Assembly: GCF_000372725.1 (NCBI RefSeq)
Contig: NW_005198966.1
Location: forward strand, 440,247-504,246
Length of the DNA: 64,000 nucleotides
Origin: Emiliania huxleyi CCMP1516
Taxonomy: Eukaryota > Haptophyta > Isochrysidales > Noelaerhabdaceae
Reading direction: 5' to 3'
Below, piece after piece: positions 1 to 11,000 of the stretch. A model generated the notes under the pieces. That model was not told the origin of the DNA. It did no database searches and worked only from the letters and a program-made list of their open reading frames with translations. Every line of letters begins with the position of its first letter. The first letter of the stretch is position 1. The position numbers were made by a program, and so were the translations under genes.

Positions 1-2
1 TG

Positions 3-1145
3 TGCTATTCAGCGCTGCTTTGCGTGTCCAACCCGCCGGCGAAGGCGGCGGCAGGCGAACAGCACAGCGTCTTCATCGACGGCGAGGGGCGGCTCTCGTT
101 GTGCGGCTCAGCGCAGGCCTACTCTCCAGCCCTGCTCGGCCACGGCGAGGGCGTGACGCGGCTCAACACGCCTACCCGCCTCCCTTCTCCGCTGGGCGGT
201 GAGCGCGTCGTGAGCGTGTCGGCTGGAGAGTACCACAGCCTCGCCCTCACCGCCGGCGGTGCTGTCTGGAGCTGGGGCTTGGGAGGCTTTGGCAAGCTGG
301 GCCACGGCGACAGGCAGAACCAGCTGCTGCCGAAGAAGGTCGAGGCCTTCGCTGACCAGCGCGTCGTCACTGTGTCGGCTGGAAGCGGCCACTGCCTCGC
401 CCTCACCGCCGACAGCAGCGTCTGGAGCTGGGGCAATGGACTCTTTGGCCGGTTGGGCCACGGCGACGAGCAGAACCAGCTGCTGCCCGAGAAGATCGAG
501 GCCTTCGCTGGCCAGCGCGTCCTCTCTGTGTCATCTGCAGGCGAGCACAGCCTCGCCCTCGCCGCCGACGGCAGCCTTTGGAGCTGGGGCTGGGGAGGCT
601 TAGGCCAGTTGGGCCACGGCGACGAGCAGAACCAGCTGCTGCCAAAGAAGGTCGAGGCGCTGGCTGGGCAGCGCGTCGTCGCTGTTTCCCCTGGACTCGG
701 CCACAGCCTCGCCCTCACCGCCGACGGCGCCGTCTGGAGCTGGGGTGGTGGAAGCTATGGCCGGTTGGGCCACGGCGACGAGCAGATGCAGCTGCTGCCC
801 AAGAAGGTCGAGACCTTTGCTGGCCAGCGCGTCCTCGCTGTGTCGGCTCGGGGCCCCCACAACCTCGCCCTCACTGCCGACAGCAGTGTCTGGAGCTGGG
901 GCGGTGGAGCCTTCGGCAAGCTGGGCCACGGCGACGAGCAGGAGCAGCTGCTGCCCAAGAAGGTCGAGGCCTTTGCTGGCCAGCGCGTCGTCGCGGTGTC
1001 GGCTGGAGACTACCACAGCCTCGCCCTCACCGCCGACGGCGCAGTCTTTGCTTGGGGCCAGGGCCTCCACGGCTGTCTAGGCCACGGGGAGGACCTGTCG
1101 AACCAGCTGCTGCCCAAGAAGATCGAGGCGTGGGCGCAGGAATGA
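3..1145 (+). CDS. RCC1-repeat protein, 5' end outside window
   Basis: The frame is open from base 3 and ends at TGA 1143-1145, so the gene starts upstream of the window. It encodes about seven RCC1-type propeller repeats, each with a VWSWG strand, a LGHGD turn and a QLLPKK(V/I)EAFAGQRV strand. Two other copies in this window (16.2 kb and 31.5 kb) show that this family begins with an F-box (LLDLPTELL...), followed by a spacer and the phrase SLFIDGEGRLSSCGS. The first residues here match that spacer, so only the F-box part is missing. RCC1 propellers bind proteins or chromatin. With an F-box the likely role is substrate recognition by an SCF ubiquitin ligase, which is inference. This is the only one of the three copies without frame damage and is the probable functional member. 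Confidence 0.85.
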   Translation, partial: CYSALLCVSNPPAKAAAGEQHSVFIDGEGRLSLCGSAQAYSPALLGHGEGVTRLNTPTRLPSPLGGERVVSVSAGEYHSLALTAGGAVWSWGLGGFGKLGHGDRQNQLLPKKVEAFADQRVVTVSAGSGHCLALTADSSVWSWGNGLFGRLGHGDEQNQLLPEKIEAFAGQRVLSVSSAGEHSLALAADGSLWSWGWGGLGQLGHGDEQNQLLPKKVEALAGQRVVAVSPGLGHSLALTADGAVWSWGGGSYGRLGHGDEQMQLLPKKVETFAGQRVLAVSARGPHNLALTADSSVWSWGGGAFGKLGHGDEQEQLLPKKVEAFAGQRVVAVSAGDYHSLALTADGAVFAWGQGLHGCLGHGEDLSNQLLPKKIEAWAQE

Positions 1146-1624
1146 GTTCACGGCTCTGCTTGTGGCGCGAGTTACGCATGTTAGTGTCCGCTGCTGAGTC
1201 ACAGGCGGCGGCCAAGCACAGTAATCGTCCTGCCGCTCTCGCTACGCCGCTCGTGCGCCCCGCACGCATGTCGGCTTCTCATGCCTCCGGCCTCTGAGGA
1301 CCCACCTCGGGCGCTTGGGCGGTTGGGGATGGCAAATCGTTCACCAGCGCCCAATAAATAAAGTGAAAACACGCGGAGAATCTTTGAATTCCTCTTGTAG
1401 CTTGATCGGTCACACCGCCATCGCGCATGGTCGCCGACGTGAGACGATGGGGGGGGGGGGGGGGGGACGATCGTACTAACCTCGATCCCGCGCATCGGCC
1501 ATGTCTCCCGCAGCCGCGAGCGAGCAGCGAGAGCAGCGCTTTTTCTTTATTTCGTTCCTCGCCTCTTCCTGGCGGCGGCTTTTGCGCTTTTCTGGCCTCT
1601 TCCTGCCTGGCCTCGGCGGCGGCC
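1146..1624. other. intergenic, poly(G) tract
   Basis: No gene is seen. AATAAATAAA at 1352-1361 could serve 3'-end formation of the RCC1 gene. An 18-base G run lies at 1449-1466, followed by a pyrimidine-rich leader with CTCGCC and TTTCTTT motifs before the next start codon. Confidence 0.5.
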
Positions 1625-1900
1625 ATGTCGCTCCGGCGAGGCCAGCACGACGCCGCCACGGCTGAGGCGGTGAGCGACGCTCGCGCGCGGTACGCCGACC
1701 CGTCGTCCAACTGGCGCTCGCTCAGCGAGTCCACGAACTTCGAGTGGAAGTTCCTCACGCCGCTCGTTTGGGCGCCCGCCTTTCCATTCCTACGGCGTGC
1801 ACCGCCCTCTGTGCGGCCGTACGTCTTTGGTGGCGCCATCCTGGTGGCCAACATGCACGGCTTCTGGCTGATCAACAATCCAGACTTGAGTGAACTGTAG
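1625..1900 (+). CDS. small single-pass membrane protein, unknown
   Basis: A 91-residue reading frame starts at ATG 1625, the first ATG after a pyrimidine-rich stretch. A longer open frame extends upstream without a better start. The N-terminal half is polar (RYADPSSNWRSLSES). The C-terminal half has an aromatic segment (FEWKFLTPLVWAPAFPFL) and a hydrophobic stretch (YVFGGAILVANMHGFWLI), which may span a membrane once. I do not recognise the family. Its size and the single helix resemble small organelle-membrane subunits, but no motif supports a specific assignment. The low-repeat, non-low-complexity sequence argues that it is a real gene. Confidence 0.5.
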   Translation: MSLRRGQHDAATAEAVSDARARYADPSSNWRSLSESTNFEWKFLTPLVWAPAFPFLRRAPPSVRPYVFGGAILVANMHGFWLINNPDLSEL

Positions 1901-2050
1901 TGGGTACGCGTCGTGATAGAGGTACTGTGAGTTGCCCGCGCAAGTGTAACCTTTTTGCTCGGGGTATGCTATCCTGTCGTTTACTGAAAGACACATAGGC
2001 TCCACCGAGCCACAAAACGAAAAACGGACCATGCACATGGCTATGAATAT

Positions 2051-5000
2051 TCACAATGTCGCTCGCACCGGGTGCGGACCGGCACCGTCGGGCTCCGCCT
2101 CCGGAGGCGGCTGCTCTGGCTCAGGCGTGACGGCGCGGGGGGGCGGCGTCACCGCGCGAGGGGGGCCTGCGGCCGCCGCCGCGCGCTCGGAGCCCGACGA
2201 GCCTGCGCGCGATCGGGACCGCGGCTTGGCGAGGGATCGCTCCGGCGGCGCCAGCACCGAGCTCGACGATCCGCTCGTGGACTCGGCGGTGGGGGGGCAG
2301 CGCGAGCGAGTGCGGGTGCGGAGGGAGAGGCGGCGGCCCGCGGCGCGGCCGAGCGAGCCGGGCACGGGCGGCGGCGCGTCGGCGAGCGGGTCGGCGGACT
2401 GTTGCGGCGGCGTCGCGGGGATGACGTGCTGCGTCTGGTTTGGCTCGAGCGGAGTCAACTCGATGTGGACGAGGAGAGAGCATGACTCGATCGGCGATCC
2501 GCCGTTGGGGCAGCGCATTTGGACGGAGCGGTAGCCGGGTCGGAGCGCGCCGACGAGCGCCGCCTCGTAGGCGAGGAGCTGCCTGCCCGGCTTGCCCATC
2601 AGCTGGTGGCGGGCGTTGTAGACGGAGAGCTTGAGGAAGGACGAGTCGGGGGTGTAGCAGGCGCACCTTGGGTTAGGGTTGGGGCTAGGGTTGGGGTAGG
2701 GTAGACGGATAGCTTGAGGAGGGCCGAGTGCGGGGTGTAGCAGGCGCACCTTGCACAAGGGGCGTTGGCGTTGTGGCTCTCTCTTGTCAGAGGAGGAGGC
2801 GGAGGGGGAGGGGAGAGGGGGGGGGGGGGGGGGTTCCTAAAAAGCGGACCGGAACTCCTCCTCTGCCCACCAGGGGTTGAGGCCGTTGTTAGCGACGGTG
2901 GAGGTGCAGCGCGACCACCGCTCCTCCAGCATCTCGGCGTCCTCGCTCCCCACAAGCCCGCCGATGAGCTCCACCTACCCACGGCTCTCCTCCGTGAAGC
3001 GGCGTCGCCAGTCACAACGCCGCTCAGCCCGCCGGCGACCCCCCCCCCCCCCCCCTCCCCCGGCCGCCGCCGCGCGCGCGCCTCGCACGAGGGCGAGATG
3101 ATGTTTGCGGGCTGCAGCGGCTGCGGCGCGAAGGCGCCCTGAGGATGCCACTCGTCCCACGGCCTCGCGACGAGCCTAGGATCTCGAGCGATCTCGGGGT
3201 GACCTCGGCGCGATCTCGCGCTGCCGCTCGCCCCTCGGCCGCGCGGCGCGCCTCTCGTCTCGCGTCTTCGGCAGGTTGGACGCGCCTAGGCGAGGAGCTC
3301 CGGGAGGGGGCTCAGAGCCACTGCTCGGCCAGGCGCGGCGTGGGCGACAGAGGGGAGGCGCGCAGATGACGCGAAGCGTGAGCAGCACGCCGCACGAGAG
3401 GGTCTCTCCCCGTGGAGGCAGCTGTGGCTTGAGCACGTAGCCGCACCCCCCGTTGAGCTGGAAGAGCGCCTAGTGGCAGCGGCCAGCAGCCCTCTGCTGC
3501 CAGAGACCGGCCGCGCCCCGCGCCCAAGCGGCTGGCTGGAGCGGCGCCTCGTCGAGCATCATCGCGCTGTCCCACGTCTGCACGTTGAGCGCCACGAGCT
3601 GCACGCCCGCCGCCTGGGCACAGCAGGGCGGCGTGATCAGGCGCCGTTCACACCCTGCGCCGGCGGGCGGGCACGCCGGCCACCCAGAGGCGGCATGCGT
3701 GCAGGTCTTGGATGTTGCTCGAGTCGACGCGGCTGCCCTTCGGGTAGACGCGGGAGAGGTGCGCCTAGTGTATGACGTGCAACAAGACATCGTACCATTG
3801 TGCTGTATTGCATTGTATACAACGAGTTGTGAATCACGCTGGTCCGGGGTTGTGTTTTTGTGTGAATCGCGCTGCGTTGTGTCGTCAAGGGCAGAGCGAG
3901 AGAGAGTGCGCCTTCCCTGTGTGCGCGAGCCAGGCGAGATATGGGGAGATATGGGGAGATATGGGGAGATATGGGGAGATATGGGGAGATATGGGGAGAT
4001 ATGCGCCTCGTTGTGCGCGAGCCAGGCGGGCTGCCGCTCCCTCTCCATGTCGATCGTGGCCGTCTCCTTGAAGGAGGAGACCACCAGCGGCTGCCTATGG
4101 GACGCGGCGCGGGGACGCGTCGTGGACGTGTCCTCGCGCCTCTCGCAGCGGAGGAGGCGGCCAGAATATGCCGCGCGCGCTGCTCGGGCGTCGGGGCCGG
4201 CATGTACGCCGCAAAGCGCACCGCGCGCATCGCCGTCACCTCGGAGAGGGCCTTTGAGACCTTGGAGCGAGGCTGGAGCCGCCGCTCACCCGGCAGCATT
4301 GACGACCGCCGCGCCTTAGCGTTTGGGTGTCGTGCGAGCCGCTTGCCCTTGTGCGTGGGCGGGAACCTGCCCCCTTCCAGCTCGTCGAGCGAGACGACCT
4401 GGTCATGAAGGATGAGATCGATTACGAATCGAAGGACCGAGGCGGAGGAGGAGGAGCTCTGACCCTTTTGATGGACGGGTTGAGCTCCTCCTCCTCCTCC
4501 TCCCCCTACCGCTCACTACTGCTCTCACCGAGGTGGAGGAGGAGCCCTGGCCCTTGATGGACGGGATGAGCAGGTCGAGCCCCGCCATCAGACCCGCCCC
4601 GGCCCGCTCCAGCCCCGCGCCCACGTTCCAGGAGCTCTCCTTGGCGACGGGCGGGAGGGTCGGCGCGTCGGCCGTGGCTGCCGCCGCCTCGGCAACCTCG
4701 CCCAGGTCGAACTGCACAGACGAGGCCTGCCGCACCTGCCAAAGAGGTAGTAGCCGAGATGAGGCGGGGAGATCGCCCGAGAGGAGCCGAGATCGCCCGA
4801 GATCGCCCGGGAGGAGCCGAGATCGCACCTCGCGCGTCGCCAGCGAGGCGCCCGAGCTGCCGCTCCGTCGAAGGATGGAGGAGCCTGCAGGGAGGTTCCC
4901 GGAAAGTTCCGGGGAGTGTCGGGGAGGGGTCGACGAAGGTGCCGCTCCGGCGAGGGGCGGAGGCGCCTCGCACGCGGCCGACGCGGGGCGAGCCCACCGC

Positions 5001-7930
5001 CACCGTCTGCGCCAGGGCGGGGGGCGCGGCGCGGCCGAGGGAGGAGGTTCGTTCGGGCTCGTCGGCAGAGCCGCGGTAGAGGCGCAGCGAGTACTCGGCC
5101 TGCCCCTCGGTGTCGCTCTCCTCGTCGCTGTCGAAGTCGATCGAGGAGCCGAACGAGCCGAGCGCGGAGGAGGGCCGGCTGCTGGCGGCCGGGCACCGCT
5201 TCCCCTTGACCACCACCTTGCCGTGCAGCGACTGCGGCGTCTCGAGCTGCCACGAATCGCCGCCGCCCGGCCTGTGCAGCCGCTCGCCAAACACCTCGGC
5301 AAGCTCGCTCGCCATGCGCTCCTGGGGGAGGCGGCACGGACGTGTCGTGGACGCGTCCTCGGCACTCCGACGCGATCACGCGCCGAACCGATCCCCGGAG
5401 ATCGCCTCATCGCGGCGAGAATCTCGGCGAATCTCGGCGAATCTCGGCGAATCTCACCGGTGGATCTCGAACCTCGGCAACCCTCGGGGCGAGAATCTCT
5501 ACGAATCTGTACGAGCCTGTGCGGCCCTCGGCTACTCTCGTCTCGGCCGATCTCGGCCGATCTCGGCCGAGCTCGCGGTGGATTCGTCGCTCCTGTCCTT
5601 CGAGGGAGGCGTGGCACTCGAGGGAGAGGATCACCGGGTACTTGGACGCGCGGCCGCACTTGGTGAAGGCCGTCTCGCTGATGGCCTATGGGGCGGCGCC
5701 TGGGCGGCTAGGAGGAGGGCCGCGGACCGGCCTGGAGGAGGCCGCCTCGCGGGTCGCCTCGAGCACGGAGCGGAAGGGGACGCGCGTCGTGGCGGAGAAC
5801 TTGTGGTACACCTCGAGTCCGCCGTCGGGGCTGTCGAAGATGTCAATCTCGACGCAGCGGACGCCCATCGTGAGCGCGCGGCGGTACATGTCGGCCGACG
5901 AGTCCGAGTAGATCTGGTTGCCGGTGAGGAAGGTGTTGTGCGAGGAGCGGATGTAGTAGGCCGAGAGCGGCTTGTCCATCGGCTGGTGGACCTGCGCGTC
6001 GGTCGGCTGGACTCAGCCACTCTCGTTGAACTCAGCCACTCTCATTGGACTCTCATTGGACTCAGCCACTCTCATTGGACTCAGCCACTCTCATTGGTGA
6101 ATGACGTGGCGGAGAGCATGCTGTGCGGGCCTGCGCGTGGGTCGGGTCGACCCAGCCGTTCTGCGACACGTCGAGCAGCAGCGCGAGGACGGCGGACGCC
6201 TGCAGCCGAGGACGGCGGTCACTGACGGGTTGAGCAGCAAACTAGTCCATTCCCCATTTATGCGCGGGCGCCTGTAGCCGCGCCTCCGCCCCCTGGGCCA
6301 AGCCGGCGCCGCGCTCGAAGATGCGCGTCGCCTCGGCGGCTACGAGCGCGTCGCTGGGCTGGCTCGCGTAGCGCTCTGCGAACGGGCTTCGTCGCGGCGC
6401 CTCCGCGACTTCGGCGGCGGGGGCCGTCGCGGCGCCGCTGCGGACGGCGGCGCTCCAAAAGGCGTGAAAGTCGTCGAGGGAGAGCTCGCGCCCTCCGACG
6501 CCCCAGCGCGAGTGCTTGCGCAGCCGCGCCTCGAGCGACGGCTGCCGCGACGCGACGACGAAGAGCTTCAGCATCGCCTGCCACGACGCGCCTACTCCCG
6601 CCACGAGCCGAGCAGGTCGACCGCTAGCCGCCGCACCGGCCTCCACTCCACTGACAGCCGCGACGCGCCCGCCACGCGGCCAGACGACGCGCGGCTGGCG
6701 GGTCGCACGCCGCCGCCCGCGCCGCTCTGTCCGACGCTCGAGCCGGAGGATCCGCCCGCCTGTTCACAGGGGGGAGGTGTGAAGAGGCGCCGCCCCACAG
6801 CTGAGCGGCCGCGGCAAGAGAGGCGTCTCGGCCGAGCTGAGAGCGGCGGTGAGGGCGGAGCGGCGGCGCGCGATGAGGCGCTTGCCCTTCCCGAGCGGGT
6901 CGAAGAGCTGCTCCGAGTCGACGGAGCAGCCCGCCTGCGGCGGCGCCCACTGCCGCTGGTCGGTGATCGTGTTGTAAAAGTAGTCTTGGCCGGTGGCGGG
7001 GTCGACGTGGTACGACCACTCGGGAGGCAGACCTACGGACGGCCGCAGCTGTGAAGAGACGCCGCTGGCGGGGAGAGGGTGGGCGTCCGGCGGGGCGGGC
7101 CGCAGATGAGGTGGAAGCGGCGCAGCTCGTCCTTGCCGACGTAGAGGTTGAGGCAGCTGAAGAACTGCTGCTGCTGCTCGAGCGACAGCTGCGTCCGCCC
7201 TCCCGACACGGAGCGGAAGGCTGCCTTGAGCCTGCGGCGTGACGCAGGGACGCCAGGGGGTGGTGCAGCGGCGAGCTGCATGCGGAGGATCGCGCGAGTG
7301 CTGCGCCGAGATCGTGACTGCAACGCGGTTCTGCTTGAGGACGCATCCACTCGCGTGCTGGTTGGAGGGGGGCGGGGGTACGATACGATTCCGCATCTAT
7401 AGCCTTGTGCCTCTTGAGCTCACTCTCGGCGATGCCCCACGCGGTGATGTTGATGCGGTGCAGGAGCCCGAGCGCCTTCGCCCAGTGCTGCGCGTGCCGC
7501 GGCTTGCGGCAGAGGAAAGAGAGCTCGAGGTCCGTCTGCTGCGCCGCGTCGCTGTAGTAGACTCGGAAGTTGAGCGGCCTCGCCTGCGAAAGGCGCCGGA
7601 GGCGGCTTCGGCGGAGGGCGCTCAAAGGAGGGGGGGGGGGGGGGGGGGCATCGCACCGGCGAGTAGAGGATCGTGGTCAGCTCTGCGACGAGGATCATCT
7701 TCTTCCATGACCAGCGGATCGAGGACATGTCGGGCGACAGCTGCAGGAAGCAGTCCTGCTGCCGCTGGCCGTCCTTACCGACGAGCGTGAGCACGGCGCC
7801 CACCGCGCAGAAGCGGAGCGCCTCCTCCTCGGCCGCGCTGCGCACGTGCTTCGCAATGTGCGGCGGCAGATCGACCACCTCGGCCGCCGCGGCGCCGCGT
7901 GTGGTGTGCCATCCGCTCTTGCCCGGAGTC
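2051..7930 (-). CDS. Phosphoinositide-specific phospholipase C, C-terminal part of a receptor-PLC fusion
   Basis: Exons in order: PH domain (7930 to about 7420, continued near 7570-7400 with HAQHWAKALGLLHRI), degenerate EF-hand (7260-7110, LSLEQQQQFFSCLN), WW domain (7036-6935, LPPEWSYHV ... YNTITDQRQW), further EF-type helices (6600-6245), PLC-X (6005-5640), end of X (5315-5180), Y (4300-3430) and C2 (3430-2430). Catalytic residues are present: His in SSHNTF, Glu and Asp in CVEIDIFD, and His in EVYH. The substrate-pocket elements VVVKGKR, VSSFKE and YPKGSRVDSSN are also there. The product should cleave PIP2 to IP3 and diacylglycerol at the membrane. The stop is at 2051-2053 after a Ser/Pro-rich tail. 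Introns carry tandem arrays. The first exon here follows the receptor half in frame through a 70-nt GT-AG intron (8000-7931). Confidence 0.85.
2664..2706. repeat. degenerate telomere-like stretch in a PLC intron
   Basis: GGGTTAGGGTTGGGGCTAGGG-like runs lie between two C2-domain exons. They resemble TTAGGG telomere units but are irregular and short. Confidence 0.45.
3920..4028. repeat. 10-bp intron array between 17-bp direct repeats
   Basis: Six units of AGATATGGGG fill 3937-3996. A perfect 17-bp direct repeat, TGTGCGCGAGCCAGGCG, lies at 3920-3936 and 4012-4028. It borders the PLC-Y exon that encodes VSSFKE. Confidence 0.9.
4437..4570. repeat. imperfect tandem duplication in the PLC X-Y linker
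   Basis: Two imperfect copies of about 45 bp (4437-4484 and 4527-4570) share GATGGACGGG(T/A)TGAG. They are separated by a (CTC)n run at 4483-4502. One copy encodes LLIPSIKGQG of the linker. Confidence 0.75.
4763..4836. repeat. GAGATCGCCC intron array
   Basis: Repeats of GAGATCGCCC with interspersed GAGGAGCC lie in the PLC linker region, on the edge of an exon. Confidence 0.7.
5404..5577. repeat. two 10-bp intron arrays
   Basis: GAATCTCGGC units (5410-5455) and CGATCTCGGC units (5546-5575) fill the intron that separates the PLC-X exons. Confidence 0.8.
5991..6145. repeat. 19-bp intron array between 16-bp direct repeats
   Basis: About four units of ACTCAGCCACTCTCATTGG (6011-6096) lie between CCTGCGCGTCGGTCGG (5991-6006) and CCTGCGCGTGGGTCGG (6130-6145), one mismatch. 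The left copy is in the exon that begins PLC-X. Confidence 0.85.
6757..6789 (-). repeat. hairpin 3' splice-site element
   Basis: On the gene strand it reads CGCCTCTTCACACC...CTGTGAACAG, followed by exon sequence GCGGGCGG. TTCACA and TGTGAA can pair. Confidence 0.7.
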
Positions 7931-8001
7931 CTATACCCGAGACGTGGCCGAGATGCAGCCGAGGGGAGGGCGAGACACAGCCGAGATCGTGCCCGGAGAC
8001 C
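7920..8001 (-). repeat. intron array between 12-bp direct repeats, receptor/PLC junction
   Basis: TGCCCGGAG(T/A)CC occurs at 7920-7931 and 7990-8001. GT (8000) and AG (7932-7931) fall inside these copies, so splicing restores one copy and keeps the frame. The interior has CCGAGA-type units. Confidence 0.85.
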
Positions 8002-11000
8002 TGGCCGCCGCGGGCGTCCGCTTGATGTCCTCTCGCAGGGCGTACCTGTTCACAGCTTGGAGGTGTCAAGAGGCGCTGTCGGCGGGCTGCGCGCGCCCTC
8101 GTGCTCTCGCGACAGCGCACCCTCTGGCCAGCTCCTTGTTGAAGGCGACGAGGGCGGTGGTGACGAGGAGGACGACGCGGAAGACGGCGACGCACGCGAA
8201 GAAGAGCACGTACCGCGGAAGGCCTAACGCAGCCGTGCCACGCCTCGACCATGTCGCGCTGTCCAGAGCCGGCGGCGTGGCGCATGTGCAGCTGCATCTC
8301 TGCTAGATCTCAGCTAGACACGGCTGCATCTCGGCTGCATCTCGACTGCATCTCGGCTAGATCTCGGCGCCAAGTTGGATGTACCACCAGCGGTCGTGCT
8401 GGTAGATGGAGGTCGCCATGCTCACCGGCATCAGCAGCCCGAGCGCCACGACGAACGCGAGCGCAGTGTAGCGCGAGCGCGCCGTCGCGAGCGTGAAGTA
8501 GCGCCTGTTCACAGCCGGGCGCGTGACGAGGCGCTGATCACAGAGCAGCCGCCGGCGCGAGGCTAAGGTAGCGCCGGAAGCAGCTGACGAAGCGAGTGCT
8601 TCGTGGCGTGAAGGCGAGCGAGAAGCGGTGGCAGAGGAAGAGGACGAGCACGTCGGCGGCGATGATGCAGTACGTGACGACCTGCAGGCGAGCTCGTTCC
8701 ATGGGGCCAGAGGCGTGTGCTGTGAGGCGTGTGCTGTGAGGCGTGTGCTGCGAGGCGTGTGCTGCGAGGCGTGTGCTGTGAGGCGTGTGCGGTGAGGCGT
8801 GTGCTGCGAGGCGTGTGCTGTGAGGCGTGTGCGGTGGGGCGTGTGCTGCGAGGCGTGCGCGATGAGCAGGGCGCGCGGGCGGGCCTGCGCGGACACGATG
8901 CCTTGCGCGCGGTAAAAGGTGGTGTCGAGGGCGGTGGCGGCGGTGTAGAGGAGGCAGACGAAGATGGACCACTCGGTCGCCGCCCGCTGCCACTGCAGCA
9001 GCCGGTAGGCGGCGAGGGAGAGGCGGAGGCGCGAGACGACGGAGAAGGTCTGCCAGCCAAAGTGGCGGTACACAAAGGCGACGAGCACGCTGATGACGAC
9101 GGCGACGAAGCCCCACATCCAGAAGAGGGAGGCGTGGATCGCGTGGACGTAGGTCCGCTCGAGGCCGTCCGGCGTGTGCTCGTACAGCATCGCCGAGCGC
9201 GCCGCCTCGCCGTCGCACTGCTGGAACATCTCGCCGCGCGAGAGCTCGTAGCCCCAGGCGACGGAGACGACGACCACGCACGCGATCAGGTGGGGCATGT
9301 TCTCCGCGGCGATGGCGCGCTTGATGAAGACGAGCAGCGCGAGTGAGAGCATCACGTGCTGCAGCGGCACGTAGAACCTGCATCCCGGCTCGAGGTGTGA
9401 ACAGGGCGAGGTGTGGAGGGGGGCGAGGTGCTCCCGGTGGGTTCGGCGGGGAGCGGGGCTTCGAACTTTGAGGCGGGCGACGTGCAGATCGAGAAGAGGG
9501 AGAGCGAGGCGCAGTTGGGCGGGAGCCCGCATGAGGACTGGCCGTACGCCGACCACGCCTCCAGCGCCTTCCTCGCGGGCGGGGTGAGGGCGTCCTTTCC
9601 GTAGCAGACTCGGAAGCCGTTGGCCGAGCTCTGCTCCGGTGACTCTAGGCGAGCGCAGAGGCAGCCGTTCTCCAACGTTGGCTGCTCGAGACACTCGCCC
9701 TCCTCCGCGAAGCCGGCGGCGCTGGTGTTGACGAGGGCCGCCGCCTTCGGCGGCAGCGGCGAGAGGCGCGCCTCGCCCCCGACTTGAGCCACAGAGATCG
9801 ACCGCCACACGGGGGCGTCACTCTCACGCCGCAGCTCCGAGAGGACCCAAGACTGGTCCGAGCAGGCCTCGCCGCCGCCGCCGTCCGCCTCCCAGCCGGA
9901 GCAGCCGACGAGCGTCACGGCGGCGGCGTCTGCGGTCGCGCTGAGGTTGGCGAAGCCCGCGCAGTCCCCGACGCTCGCCTCGCCGCCCTCGCACCCGACA
10001 CCGCCAAGCCACGCGACCGGCGAAGTGGACGGCCACACGCCAGCGAGGCCGTCGACCGCGGTGGAGCCGTCGGGGAAGACCGCCTCCCACACCTTCTCGG
10101 CGGCCCAGCCGTGCTCGTAGCCCAGCTGCCGGCAGGCCACCGCCGCCAGCTGTGCGTACTCCTCCAGCTCTTCTTGAGGGCTGTAGTGCCGCGGCTGAAC
10201 GCCCGCCGAGGCGTCGGACGAGGCGCCGCTCGGCGCGCCGGGGTCCCCGCTCCTGCCCTCGCGCGCGGGCTGCGCCGGCGGGAGCGATGCCGCGGTGGCA
10301 GCGCGGCCGGTGGCGCCCCCCTGCCGCGCCGACGCCCTGCGGCGCACCGAACCTGGCGGTGTGACCGCGGCCCACGTCTCTGTGCCGTTGACGGACACCA
10401 AGAGCTCGAGGACGCCCACCGGGTTGGGCGACCAGCGGCGGCGGTCTGCGAGAGCGGGAGGCGCGCCCTCGAGGCCGGCGAAGCTCGTGCCGTACACACC
10501 GACCAGCCGCACGGCGCCTACTCTCGGGTCGATCGCGGGTAGATCTCGGGTGCAGGCAGAGGGGGGCAGGGCGGGGGGGCCAAGGGGGCAAGAGGGGGCA
10601 AGGACGGGGGCCAAGGAACCCAACTGGGCCCCTTATCTCCGGAACCGTGCTCTGTATCGTCGCCTGAAGCGCCTCCGCATCCGGCGCCGACAGCTGCGCC
10701 ATACCGCCGAATCGGATCTCGGACGCATACGCCTCCGGCTCGCTGCTGCCGTTCACCGCCGCCCGCCGCAAGAGAGTGCGCCCCGCCTCCAAGATTGGCC
10801 ACCGTCCGCCGCCGCTCTGGTCGGCTAGGATGGACGCCACGCGGAGCTCCGCGGCGGTGGCGTTGGGCCCCAGCGAGCCGGACTTGTCGCACCCGTCGCC
10901 GTCGCACTCGAGCGGGCATGCGGCACGCGTCGCCTGCCCCGACACCTCGGGCTGTGAGGAGACGCTGGGAGAAGCAGGCGCACAGGCGGTGTCGCGACGC

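Noticed and set aside
119-1070. Long minus- and other-frame ORFs across the RCC1 gene
   Set aside because: They are shadows of a repetitive GC-rich coding region; only the plus frame shows RCC1 motifs.
2664-2706. True telomere end
   Set aside because: Units are too few and irregular, and the stretch is inside a PLC intron.
5640-6005. Catalytically dead PLC because the second His of YHGHT is replaced
   Set aside because: The catalytic His aligns with the His of EVYH, which is present; the position after it also varies in active PLC-beta enzymes.
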